Shown here: positions 43,801 to 54,758 of the stretch, one piece after another
Position numbering within the stretch: position 1 is the first letter of the stretch
How the letters are laid out: every line of letters starts with the position of its first letter
Assembly (NCBI GenBank): GCA_963921195.1
Contig: OY992537.1
Span: 70,610,040-70,674,039 of the forward strand
Length of the DNA: 64,000 nucleotides
Direction: 5' to 3'
Source of the DNA: Pegoplata infirma
Lineage: Eukaryota > Arthropoda > Insecta > Diptera > Anthomyiidae
Program-made: the position numbers and the translations under genes
The notes under the pieces: model-generated
Told to the model about the DNA's origin: nothing
Database searches by the model: none
The model's input: only the letters and a program-made list of their open reading frames with translations

Positions 43801-46464
43801 GATTAATTTTTATTAATAAATAAAAATTGTTTTATTCGACCTTTAAAATATTATATTTTGTGAGGATGTTTATTCTGGCTCGAGGTCATTATTTTCTTTA
43901 CTAATTAAAACCATGATATTCTCATAGTATAATTTTCAAGAAAATTATTTTTTGTTTTAAATTTATTTATGTTGGTCATTTTTGCAAGACTTAATCGACA
44001 CGTGTTTCGGAATTTGTCTAGATTCCATTGTCAAGATTATTTAGCAAAAATAGAAACGATATACTACAAAGTAGCAAACGAGTCTAATGACAAATCGTTT
44101 TTGCACAAACTAAAACATTAATACATATTCGACTCTATCCACAATGTGAATTAGAAAGACGAAGAAATTGTACTATGCTAGTAAGTAACAATTGTCAATA
44201 ACCAACAAAAATATTTAAAACATTTTACATACGATAGTCCATTGGACTACAACAATATGTTTTTTGTTGCTGTGAATGAAATTATACCATTATTAGTGCT
44301 ATTCATCACTATGGCGTGCCAACCATTATGTCCAAAATAATTTTCTTGAAAATTATACTATGAGAATATCATGGTTTTAATTAGTAAAGAAAATAATGAC
44401 CTCGAGCCAGAATAAACATCCTCACAAAATATAATATTTTAAAGGTCGAATAAAACAATTTTTATCTATATAAATAAAAATCAATTGTCGTTCGTTGGTA
44501 ACAGCATCAGTTGAGAACGGCTGGACCGATTTGGACAATTTTTTTATTGAAATGTTCGTCATAGTCCAACTTAGGTTTTTACGTAAAGAAAAATTTACCA
44601 CGCCCACTTTTACGCCCACTTTTTTAAATTTATCTAAAATCGGGAAACGGCTGCACCGATTTGGGTAATTTTTTATTTAAATGTTCGTAGTAATCCAATT
44701 TAAGTTTTTACTGAAAGAAAAATCGACCACGCCCACTTTTACGCCCACTTTTTCAATTTATCTAAAACCTGAGAATGTCTGGACCGATTTTACTAATATT
44801 TTTTAATGAATTTTTAATATATTACAACTTTGGTTTTTACGAAAAAATAAATTGACCACGCCCACTTTGGCTAATTTTTGTTTAAAAAGTTATTCATAAT
44901 TCAGCTAAGGTTTTTACGGATTGGAAAATTTTCCACTCCCACTTTGTTCTACGTATCGAAAGAGCTATAACGGCTAGACCGGTTTGGTTATAGTGCGCAA
45001 AAGATTTTTAAGGAAAGAAAAATTGTCCACGCCTACTTTTCCCGATATAAATATTTAAAATTATGGAATGGCTGGATTAATTTGTCTAATTTTGTTTTTA
45101 GTTTTCGTCATAGTCCATCTAAGGTTTTTCGGAAAGAACAATTTTCCATTTCTACACCCACTTTTATAAGGGTTTTACAGTAAGAAAAGTTGTCCACCCA
45201 CTCTTTTTTTCGATATATATAATATTTGCTCTATAGAAAAATAAAATATAGAATAATAAAATATAAATAAAAATCAAATGTATTTCGTTAGTAATACATT
45301 ATTTGAGAACTGACCGATTTGGATAATATTTTTTCTAAATGTTCGTCTAACATATTTTTTTTAAATGTTCGTCTTAGGTTTTTTCGGAAAACAAATTAAT
45401 CACAACCATTTTTACTCCTCCTTTTTTCGATATATCTAAAATCGGAGAACGGCTGAATCGATTTGACTAAACTTTTTTTTTTTAATGTTCGTCATAGTCC
45501 AACTAAGGTTTAAACGGAAATACAATTTTTTCACGCCCACTTTTATTTCGATATATCTGAAATAGAAAAACGGCAGGTCCGATTTGGCTATTAGTAGTAT
45601 TTGTTGACGTTCGTGATAGTACCGCTACGGTTTTTACAGAAAGAAAAATTGCCCCCTCCCACTTTTTTCCATACATCTTAAATCGGAGAACAACTGGCCT
45701 GATTTGGTAAATTTTTTCTTTAATGATCATTATAGTCCAAGTGAGGATTTTACGGAAATAATTATTGTCCTCCCCCACTTCAAAATCCACATTTTTCAAC
45801 ATCCTTGAAATTTGCAACACTTGAGAACACCTGGAAAGAAAAATTGTCCTCGCCCACTTTTTTTCGATATATCTAAAATTTATTTTTACTCTAATTCGAT
45901 CTATTAAAAAAATATTTCTTAATAGATTCCGCTTCAACTTGGTACAAATGATTTTAAACCCTTGGCTATTGTTAACATATTTACAAGTTTAATTTACCAC
46001 ACAATTTTAACGCCCACTTTTGTCTAAATATGTCGACTACTAACTAATGACTGGACCGATTTTTTATGCTAATTATAGTTCTAATTAGGTTATTAAGAAA
46101 ATATAAATGAGAAAAGTGTCCCGGAAAAATGGAAAATTCGGGAAAACTATAAAGGTTAGCTTGAACTCAAGACAGTAGCTCACGATAAGAACGAAGAATA
46201 TGGGTAATTTATTTTTGTGTTCTTCGTAATGATACTAAAGAAGTTCTAAATTTGTACAGTTCGCAAAGTCGAACACATAGTATTTTTTTTAGTTTCTAAA
46301 AAATAATTTTAGTTTCTAAAAAATAATTTCTAAGCCAAGAAATTTATTACATTTTTTGCAGGGCTGAATATTTGAAGCGAGACTATATATAAAAATGATC
46401 TTATATTTGGGCCAGCAACGCGGACCGGGACAGCTAGTTTATTAATAAAAATTAATCAGAATTT
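43797..46464. mobile_element. Foldback P1, opened by a Helitron
   Basis: Left TIR runs from ATTAATTTTTATTAATAAAT through GTGAGGATGTTTATTCTGGC and CTCGAGGTCATTATTTTC; the mirrored TIR occurs at ~44330-44464 and, after the Helitron, 46438-46460. The core between them (43990-44330) contains TTAATCGACACGTGTTTCGG and GGCGTGCCAACCATTATG. It is immediately followed by P2, an inverted second copy of core plus TIR. Target duplication not determined because the array flanks are low complexity. Confidence 0.8.
44465..46437 (+). mobile_element. Canonical non-autonomous Helitron
   Basis: 5' end TCTATATAAATAAAAATC after host A; 3' end GGACCGGGACAGCTAG before host T. This matches canonical Helitrons (5' TC, 3' CTRR, insertion between A and T, no target duplication). 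The mirrored TIR of the host foldback at 43806-43840 supplies the uninterrupted sequence, and the junctions agree base for base. The interior is a ~170-200-bp tandem unit repeated about eight times, marked by AACGGCTGGACCGATTTGG, ATGTTCGTCATAGTCCAACT and CCACGCCCACTTTT. No Rep/helicase coding. Confidence 0.93.
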
Positions 46465-46947
46465 GAACATAATGGTTGGCACGCCATAGTGATGAATAGC
46501 ACTAATAATGGTATAATTTCATTCACAACAACAAAAAACATATTGTTGTAGTCCAATGGACTATCGTATGTAAAATGTTTTAAATATTTTTGTTGGTTAT
46601 TGACAATTGTTACTTACTAGCATAGTACAATTTCTTCGTCTTTCTAATTCACATTGTGGATAGAGTCGAATGTGTATTAATGTTTTAGTTTGTGCAAAAA
46701 CGATTTGTCATTAGACTCGTTTGCTAGTTTGTAGTATATCGTTTCTATTTTTGCTAAATAATCTTGACAATGGAATCTTCACAAATTCCGAAACACGTGT
46801 CGATTAAGTCTTGCAAAAATGACCAACATAAATAAATTTAAAACAAAAAATAATTTTCTTGAAAATTATACTATGAGAATATCATGGTTTTAATTAGTAA
46901 AGAAAATAATGACCTCGAGCCAGAATAAACATCCTCACAAAATAGAA
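46465..46947 (-). mobile_element. Foldback P2 (inverted copy of P1 core plus one TIR)
   Basis: CATAATGGTTGGCACGCCAT through CGAAACACGTGTCGATTAAG to CCTCGAGCCAGAATAAACAT is the reverse complement of 43855-44335 with few differences. It lacks the outer part of the TIR and stops where an A-rich minisatellite starts. Confidence 0.85.
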
Positions 46948-46949
46948 AA

Positions 46950-47210
46950 AAAAAATAAAAAAAAAATTTGATTAAAAAAAAAAATTATGAAAAAAAGTAT
47001 GATGAAAAAAAAAAATTTTATGAAAAAAAAAATGTTGATGAAACAAAAAGTTTTGATGAAAAAAAAGCACAAAAAAGTTCGATAAAAAAAAAAAATTGAT
47101 GAACAAAAAAATTTTATGGGAAAAAAATTTGATGGAAAAAAAAAATTGGTGAAAAAAAAATTGATGAAAAAAAAAATTTGATGAAAATTTTTTTTTTTTT
47201 TTGTTGAAAA
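46950..47210 (+). repeat. GATGAAAAAAAAATT minisatellite, third block
   Basis: Same unit as at 42.5 and 43.6 kb. P1, P2 and the Helitron therefore sit within what was once a larger single array. Confidence 0.88.
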
Positions 47211-47847
47211 ATAATTATGTTACTTTTTATTCACCAGGTGGCGAAAAGCGGGTTTATTTACCACGAGGTGAATTATTATCCAAGTCACAAACCCAAGTTA
47301 TTAAAACTTTTGGTTTTACGAAAATGAAATTAGTAATTCTTGTTTTCTTATTCGTTAATTGCTAGCTTTTATAGTCAAATTGAGGTAGCTTCCTGCAACT
47401 TTTTTAAAATTAGACACCAACCTAAAAACATTATCATGTTAAAAATTAAACTTAAATTAAACTTTTTGCAGAGCATAGTTGCATACAGATAGTAAAAAAA
47501 CGAATGATTAGTATAATATAACCCAATTAGAAATGTTGCCTTTCAGTAGTGATTCATCAGGTAGCAGTCAGCAAGTGAATACATTTTACTAAAGACAACT
47601 TAATGTCATAATTTTTGTCGGAGCTCCCCATGTTCTATAAATGTACTGACTTGTCATGTAAGTTGTCTTATCAATTTAGAAAAATCAGGTCTTTAATGCT
47701 GACAGTTACATCGCAAATCCGACCCATCAATAAAAAAATTTTCGGATGTAAAATCGATGTAAATTTGTTTAATCCTTTAAAACTCTTTTAATTTTCTTTG
47801 TAATTAAAAAAATTAAATTGAATTGGTCTTAAAACAATAAAAAAAAT
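47211..47847. other. No supported feature
   Basis: Low-copy-looking DNA. A small hairpin-like pair TTCACCAGGTGGCG / TACCACGAGGTGAA lies at ~47230-47268. No coding evidence. Confidence 0.35.
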
Positions 47848-47920
47848 CCGCGACCGGGGATTGAACCAAGACCAAAAGTCTACAACACGTAAGCTGTCGA
47901 ACCTGCTAGACAACGAGGCC
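47848..47920 (-). tRNA. tRNA-like sequence (degenerate)
   Basis: On the minus strand GGCCTCGTTGTCTAGCAGG has an A-box form, ACAGC/GTTGT closes an anticodon-like arm around a six-base loop, and GGTTCAATCCCCGG matches the B-box and T-arm well. The 5' and 3' ends do not pair as an acceptor stem, so it is a relic or SINE head rather than a gene. Confidence 0.5.
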
Positions 47921-48293
47921 AACCACAACTTAAAATTGTTTGTAATAAAATATATTTTGAAATCATAATATTTTCAAATTTGTCAAAAACAAAATAAATT
48001 GAATATATCGTCACCTTAATTGTAAAAAGCCCCTGCAATAATTTTTTTGTAAATGATTTTTATTGTTTTGTATAAATAATATTAAAAACAACTAAGATAC
48101 GCTTTAATAACTCTAACAAAATCTTGTTAAATAGAATGAAGCCAAATTCCAATTAATATTTAAAAAAAATTTATATTTGAGGAAAAACAATTTATATTGT
48201 ATCATTTTTCAATTCAGGTGACGAAATATATATAACAGGACAATTCAAATAATAAATTAATTTAAATTTGTTTTTAAATAAACACATTTATTC

Positions 48294-48362
48294 TCAAAGT
48301 TTGGCTAAAGGGGTAAGGTGCTAGACCAGTGAACAGAAGGTTGTGAGTTCGCGGACCAAATG
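48294..48362 (+). tRNA. tRNA-like sequence (weak)
   Basis: TGGCTAAAGGGGTAAGGTGC fits the A-box and GTGAGTTCGCGGACC approximates a B-box 30-35 nt later. Stems are poor. Only ~375 bp from the other tRNA-like sequence but on the opposite strand. Confidence 0.35.
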
Positions 48363-49059
48363 AGGCAGATAAAAATAGTAAGTTTTAAGAAATTTAATTT
48401 AAGAAAGGGACAGATAAAAATAGTAAGTAGTGTAAATAAAAGACGTGATTAATAAATTTTAAATTTTTTAACGATCTCAGACGTACTATGTACATTTCAT
48501 AATGTAGTCAGCACTATTGACTACCTGATTACTTGTCAGCGAGGAATTTTGACAAAATACTTGAAAAAGTCAGGAGGTGTCCCGAGGTTTTTTGTATGGT
48601 CAGAGATTTTTCAGTCAGCAGGTACACTGACATTGTCATAAGGAAGTCTTTGAGATGACATTTCGAATTGGGAAGAAAAGCACAATGTAAATTTTTAAAA
48701 ATAGAAAATAGCAAACAAACTCTAAGTTAAAAAAAATTAAATAAAATTGAATTAAATAAAATCAAATAATAATATTAAATTTTTTCTCAAAGTTTTGAAA
48801 AAATAAAAAAATTTTATATTAATGATAATGATAACGGATGGTAAGCAACACAAATAGAACCTCTACATGCAAAATAAATATCTTTGGTCAAGTATTTCAT
48901 TAATAATATGACTAATGTTACAGTGGCAAAAAAGAAATACTACTGTTACAACAAACAAATGCTAACATATTGCAGCAAAATGTCTACGTATCTGAACCAA
49001 ACTCACATTGGGGTAAAAAATTCTAAAATTTGTCATTTTATAAACCAAACTTCGACTAC
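48363..49059. other. No supported feature
   Basis: AT-rich DNA. GACAGATAAAAATAGTAAG occurs twice (near 48370 and 48410). A 102-residue plus-strand frame (48884-49192) runs into a DINE relic and is not called. Confidence 0.35.
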
Positions 49060-49185
49060 AAAAGTAAATGTATATGATTTTGTCCACCCGTATGTAACTC
49101 ATCAAAATATTGACCGCATGGGGTCAAACCTCGGTCGATCCTACTATCTAGCGATGTCTGTCCGTCTGTCTAACATATTCTGTAA
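49060..49185 (+). mobile_element. Degraded DINE fragment
   Basis: Keeps TATGTAACTCATCAAAATAT, GGGGTCAAACCTCGGTCGAT and GCGATGTCTGTCCGTCTGTC in DINE order, without either end. Confidence 0.6.
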
Positions 49186-50305
49186 AATTTAGAAAAAATC
49201 AAAAAAATTCTGAAAATTGTTAGGAAATTTTAGAAAAATTCCAAAAAATTCAGAAAAAAATAATACTATTAATAAATCTCTTTGTTTAAAGCACAGTACA
49301 GACTAGTATGCAAACAATGGTGCTATTTTCGTACTTTCCAATATGGTGGTATGGTTTTTAGTACAGAATTATTATCGCTGCCTAGCGTATATGTGCCTGT
49401 ACGTGTGAGCTTTTGTGAATGTATTTATGTTGTTTGTTTACGTTTTGTATGAAACGTCAAAAGTTACTCCGTGTGCTGTCACTAATACTTACACACATCA
49501 AATGCAACTCTGTGAACCGACTACTCATGTAGTGTGGTTTAAAGTAAATTTTTACCAAGGTGTCCCATATGGGGCTAATTAATTTACTACCTGCCCCGAT
49601 GTGGAATGCAAGTCAAAAAAAAAAACTAAAGTATTTAGTTTGGAATAACATAAAATCAAAAATAAAAAAACTGAAGAAAATTTAAATAAAAACGTGACTA
49701 TAAAGTAAACAGGCATCATTGCCATCTTCATCATCATCAGCAGCAGCCTCATCATCAACAACTGGTGAAACCAGTGGTGGGTATCGTAACGCTGTCGTCA
49801 CTGGACACTTGTGCAAGCTACCTGATACTATTTCTACCAATAACATCTAAACGCGGAGGAGTTTTTTGTTTTTTACTATTTTAGAGATTTTTTTTTCGTT
49901 AATATGCAGTTGACATCCTGCTGAGCTCTTGAAGGTTTATATATATATATTCTTTTTTTTTAAGAATTGAAAATTTCCATTAACAGTATGTTAAAAAATA
50001 CGGTGCAGTGTGCTGTACAGGTTTATCCATAAGACGACTACGATCGGTCAATTCATATAAATATATTTTCATCTAATGTTAACAATCTGCACTTGTGCCA
50101 CTTGCTGTTGCAAAATAGTTTTAGTTAGTTTTTTTTTGTGGTTGTAGAATAAATACACTAGAAAAGTATGTTATGTAAAAAGTGTATGAAAAAATATTAG
50201 AGGATTGAAATATTTTATTGACCAATTACGCTACTTTACAGAGATTTTGAACCACAATATTTGATATATATTTTCCATGTGTGCTAGGTCCGAAAATAAA
50301 ATCTA
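49186..50305. other. Low-copy DNA with a CAT/CAG-rich patch
   Basis: Mostly ordinary composition. At 49715-49765 a CATCATCATCAGCAGCAGCC-rich patch gives a His/Gln-rich frame on the plus strand (open 49691-49882, no ATG) and an Asp-rich frame on the minus strand. Flies often have such runs in coding exons, but no splice signal or homology supports an exon here. Confidence 0.3.
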
Positions 50306-50313
50306 AATGTAGG

Positions 50314-51468
50314 CAGGGGCGTATCCAGGATTTTATTTCGGTGGGGGCCCAACATTTTTTTTTTACAAAAAATTTACATAACTGCACATGTTTTATAATT
50401 TTTCTCGATCTTTTCCTTGAACTGAATGTAACACAATCAGATTCTTCATTTTTGTGTAAGTTTAAAACTGTTGGGGAAAAAAAAATTTAATTTTTTTATA
50501 TTTTAAAATTTTTTGAGAAACTTAGCCTTTTTTAAAGTGTGTATTTTATCAGATGCTAATACATTTTTACAAAGAAAATTATCAGAATCTGATTTTTTTT
50601 TTAAAGAAAAGTATACGATTCTATGACAATTTCCAGTGAAGACAAAAAGTCTCAGCTTGTGTCTCTGAGACATTTTTCCTATACAAAAAACCTTAGATTT
50701 TGAGATAATTTTCCTTAAGAAAAATTCGTTCATTCTGAGACATTTTCCGAAAAAAAGTATAAGATTCTGAGACATTTTCCTAGATTGTAAGAAAAATTCA
50801 GAGAAATTTTTCTTATAGAAAAGCCTCAGATTCTAAGAATTTTTTTTTATAGAAAAAATCTCAGATTTTGAGACATTTTTCAGATTCAGAGACATTATTC
50901 CTATAGAAAGTTCTCAGATTCTGAAACATTTTTCATATAGAAAAGCATTAGATTCTGAGAATTTTTAATAGAAAAAGTTTCTGATACTAAGACATTTTTC
51001 CTATAGAAAAGGTCTTAGATTCTCATACATTTTTCTTATAGAAAGTTTTAGGTTCTGAGAAATTTTTTTTAGAAAAGTGTAAGATTCTGAGACATTTTTT
51101 TTTAAGAAATAGTCTCGTTCTACGACATTTTTCTAAAAGACAAAGTCGCATTTGACTACATTTTACTTACAATTAGGTCCATTTATTGTGTACATAAAAC
51201 TTCAGGTTCTAAGATATTTTTTCATTAGAATCTTAAGTGGAAAAGTTTCAAATTCTAAGAAAAAATTTTCAGATTTTGAGATTTTTTTTAACAGAAATAT
51301 ATTCAGTTTCAAAATATTTTTCTTCAAAAAATTTTAGATTCTTAATGTTTTTCGATTTTTTTAAGAAGTTTTTTAATACTGTACTTGTTATTTGATACCA
51401 AATCCTGAAATTTGTGAAATCATTTCGGGGGGGCCCGGGCCCCCGCCCCCCCCCTGTATACGCCACTG
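50314..51468. mobile_element. 1.16-kb hAT element filled with a degenerate array
   Basis: Ends CAGGGGCGTATCCAGG and, mirrored, CCTGTATACGCCACTG; 8-bp duplication AATGTAGG (50306-50313; 51469-51476). The CAGGGGCG end is a classic hAT type. Interior (50510-51360) is about 18 diverged units of TCTGAGACATTTTTCCTATAGAAAA-type words related to 12940-13265. GC-rich GGGGCCC blocks lie just inside both ends. Confidence 0.9.
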
Positions 51469-51476
51469 AATGTAGG

Positions 51477-51769
51477 TGTAAAATACATCCTGTCAAATGT
51501 ATGACCGACCCCCATTATATTCCACTTCCTATATTTAATAAGGGGTCTCCCATACAGTCCGTCAGTCTGTAGAAACCATGAAGTTTGGCAAGAATATATA
51601 TTTTATTTATTTTTTATAACAATGCCCCCAAAAGGGAGGTGGACTGAAAAAATCGAGTTTCCTAATCTGCTTGGTCCAAGTGCGGGTCTATAAACATAAT
51701 ATGGAATAAAAATGTTAAATTTGTTGAGCAAATATTAAAAAAAAAAATCGTGCTTTTCAGGTGTTGTTG
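51477..51769. other. Fragments of known repeats
   Basis: ATGTATGACCGACCCCCATT and AGGGGTCTCCCATACAG are pieces of the module shared by the inverted repeats at 22.5 and 52 kb. The remainder is unassigned. Confidence 0.45.
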
Positions 51770-51958
51770 TAGTTTTTCAAGGGGGAACTTTTTCCCCTCG
51801 TCCGATTTTGCCCATCATCGACCTTAGCCTTACCAGTAAGATAAGAGATATTCTTGATAGACTTCATGGGTGTAGCTCTTTTGGTTTGGACTGCATCGTG
51901 GTTTCTACAGACGGACGGACATCGCTAGAATGTCTTAGATTTTATCATGGGTCAATAA
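51770..51958 (-). mobile_element. DINE-C half, inverted partner of 53816-54367
   Basis: CAAGGGGGAACTTTTTCCCC, GGACTGCATCGTGGTTTCTA, GACGGACGGACATCGCTAGA and AGATTTTATCATGGGTCAAT match DINE-C on the minus strand. It abuts the 1.86-kb palindrome; the mirror-image half is on the other side. Confidence 0.75.
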
Positions 51959-53815
51959 TATATGGGGCTTCCATGTCAAATCAGACACTTTGAATATTTT
52001 TTTTTTTAGATTTTCCCAATCCGTTTACAATTTTTAGTACCCTTCGAAAACTCCTAAGTGGTAAATTTTCGGATTTTTTTGATGACCCGTTCGAAAGATA
52101 TCGAATTTAACGTCTTCAATAATGGTCAAAATTTAAATTTTTTTTTTTTTAAAGTACTTCTTAAAAAAATCCCAAAAAATTCTTAAAAGCGCTCTGGTAT
52201 ACGATTTTTAAGTTTTAAAATTTAATCTCATTTTTTGAAAATGTATGTACTCGTTTAAATTTATGAAATTTTATTGTGTAAAACTGCTATCGATTCTAAA
52301 AATTTTTTGCCCAGTAGGATCGTGGGATAACGATAATACATAACTATTTTTTAAAATTGTTTGAAAAAATTTTATTGTAATTTTCCAATCTTAAAATCAT
52401 TTCTACTGCTCCAATGGTGCGTCATAGAGGGGTCATTTATAAGACCGACCTCCATTAATATTTACGTTTTAACATTTCTTTGGAACAAACTAATACCCTA
52501 TCTCCAATTTCTAAGGAGGCTCCCACACAAAACGACATTTTTTTAAATTTGCTCCAACCGTTCTAACTGCCCTAAAAGTGCCCTAAGAGCAACAAAAGGT
52601 ATGACCTACCCGCAATATTTTTGTAGTCCAAACATTTTCTCTGAACACACCTAACCTCTATCTCTAAATGTTAAGGCGGTCCCCATACAATTTTTTTTTT
52701 TGTAAATTTGTTTTATTTAATCAGCTTCTACCGGTCCAATGGTGCGTCCGAGAGGGGTCATTAGTGAGACCGACCCCCATTTATATTTACCCTACAACAT
52801 TTTTTTAAAACATACCTACGCCCTATCTCTACTCCCTAAGTAGGATACCATACAAAATTAAATTTTTATAAAATTTGCTCTAACTGTTATTTGTATGGGA
52901 GCCTACTTAGGGAGTGGAGATAGGTCGTAGGTATGTTTTAAAAAAATGTTGTAGGGTAAAAATAAATGGGTGTCGGTCTCACTAATGGCCCCACTCGGAC
53001 GCACCATTGGACCGGTAGAAGCTGATTAAATAAAACAAATTTACAAAAAATAAAAAAATTGTATGGGGACCGCCTTAACAATTAGAGATAGAGGGTAGGT
53101 ATGTTAAGAGAAAATGTTTGGACTAAAAAAGTATTGTGGGTGGGTCATACATATTGTTGCTCTAAGGGCACAATTAGGGCAGTTAGAGCGGTTGGAGCAA
53201 ATTTAAAAAAATTTCGTTTTGTGTGGGAGCCCCCTTAGAAATTGGAGATAGGGTATTAGATTGTTCCAAAGAAATATTAAGACGTACAAATTAATGGGGG
53301 TCGGTCTTATAAATGACCCCTCTATGACGCACCATTGGAGCAGTAGAATTGATTTTAAGATTGGAAAATTACAATAAATTTTTTTAAATAAATTTTAAAA
53401 ATTAGTAATAATCGTTATCCCACGATCCTCCTGGTCAAAAAATTTGTAGAATCGATAGAAGTTTTACACAAAAAAAAAAATCAAAAAAATCGAAGAATAC
53501 AAACAGTTTCAAAAATGAGATTTAAATTTTTAAACTTAAAAATCGCATACTAGAGCGCTTTTAAGAATTTTTTGGGATTTTTTTTTAAAGTAGGTAAAAA
53601 AACAAAAATTTTGAAAAAAAATTTGGGCCATTATTGAAGAAGTAATGAGTAAAAGAAGTTTGAGTAAAGAAACAAACTTTTAATTTTTAAAAATTCGATA
53701 TCTTTTGAACGGGTCATCAAAAAAATCTAAAAATTTAACACGAAGGAGTTTTCGATGGGTATTAAAAACTGTAAACAAATTGGGTGTCCGATTTGACATG
53801 GAATGCCCCATATAT
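51959..53815. repeat. 1.86-kb palindrome with ~920-bp arms
   Basis: Left TATATGGGGCTTCCATGTCA is mirrored at 53796-53815. Blocks such as GCTCTGGTATACGATTTTTA, TGACGCACCATTGG and GGTCGGTCTCACTAATGGCC occur in both arms. The centre near 52885 has almost no spacer. Each arm contains three modules with GACCGACCTCC-, CCCTAT- and GCTCCCA-type blocks, the same module as in the 2.15-kb repeat at 22.5 kb. Confidence 0.88.
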
Positions 53816-54367
53816 TTTTGATTCTAAGACACTCTAGCGATGCCCTTCCGTCCGTCCGTCTGTCCGTCCGTCCGTCTGTAGTAACACGATGCAGTCCAAC
53901 ATAAAAGAACTAGACCCCTCAAGTTAGGCATAAATATGTCTTATGGTCCTAGGCAGGTTAAGTTCGGAAGTGGGTCAAATCGAACCAGGGGGAAAAAAGT
54001 TCCCCCTTGAAGAACTAAAGTAACCTCTTAAAAATGCAAAAATGCAAATTTTTTAGACATTTTTTTTATATTTGTGAAACAAATGATACATTTTTATGTT
54101 CGCAGAACTACTTAAGGCGATTAAAAAATGTTGCTTTTTTTGCCCGCCCCTCGTTTAAGGTCGTGGATCAAAAAAAATAGTCAAAATAATTATAAAACCA
54201 TAATACTTTAGTGCACAAAGCGGACATATACCTCGCGGTATATGTTTACACACCTCCCCACATCATGTCCCCACCCCCCCCAAAAACGCCCCTGTCAATT
54301 TTTTTATTTTTTTAAATGTTGGAGGGTATAAAAGATTCGGCACAGCCGAGCTTAACACTCTCACTTG
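53816..54367 (+). mobile_element. DINE-C, 3' half
   Basis: TTGATTCTAAGACACTCTAG, GTCCGTCCGTCTGTCCGTCC tract, ACACGATGCAGTCCAACATA and AGTTCCCCCTTGAAGAACTA, then GGAGGGTATAAAAGATTCGG, stem-loop TTCGGC-ACA-GCCGAG and CTCTCACTTG. The 5' half is replaced by the palindrome. Confidence 0.82.
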
Positions 54368-54374
54368 TTATTTT

Positions 54375-54545
54375 TTAATTTTAATTAAACTTATTAATTT
54401 TTAGTATTAAGTTTTTAATTAACTAAACATCAATTTATTTTTAATTAACCGCATACAACTATTTTTTATTAATTAGCGCATTTCAGTGATTGGTCCGGAT
54501 TTAATTAATTTTTTAATTAAATCTACGAATTTTTTAATAAAAATG
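54375..54545 (+). repeat. TTAATTAA-rich repeat, second copy
   Basis: Matches 34640-34865 through AGTATTAAGTTTTTAATTAA, AGTGATTGGTCCGGATTTAA and TCTACGAATTTTTTAA. Confidence 0.8.
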
Positions 54546-54758
54546 TTTGTTCTGCAAGTAGCGAAACATTTTCGTAATTTTTTATAATTTTTTTTTTTCA
54601 CCTCAACATTTTTTTTCATCAAAAACACTTTTTAAGACTTGGCAACAATGAGAGAAAACACAACTTTGTAAAAACTTAAACTTAATTAAATTTGGCCAAA
54701 TGAAAACAATATGGATATTGATGGGTATACGGGTTATTTATAATAATGTAATTCGTAT

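Noticed and set aside
20193..53815. Giant palindromes as assembly artefacts from chimeric long reads
   Set aside because: Arms differ at scattered positions, and most have a target duplication outside the arms, which an artefact would not create. The 1.86-kb palindrome at 52 kb lacks a duplication and remains the one worth checking.
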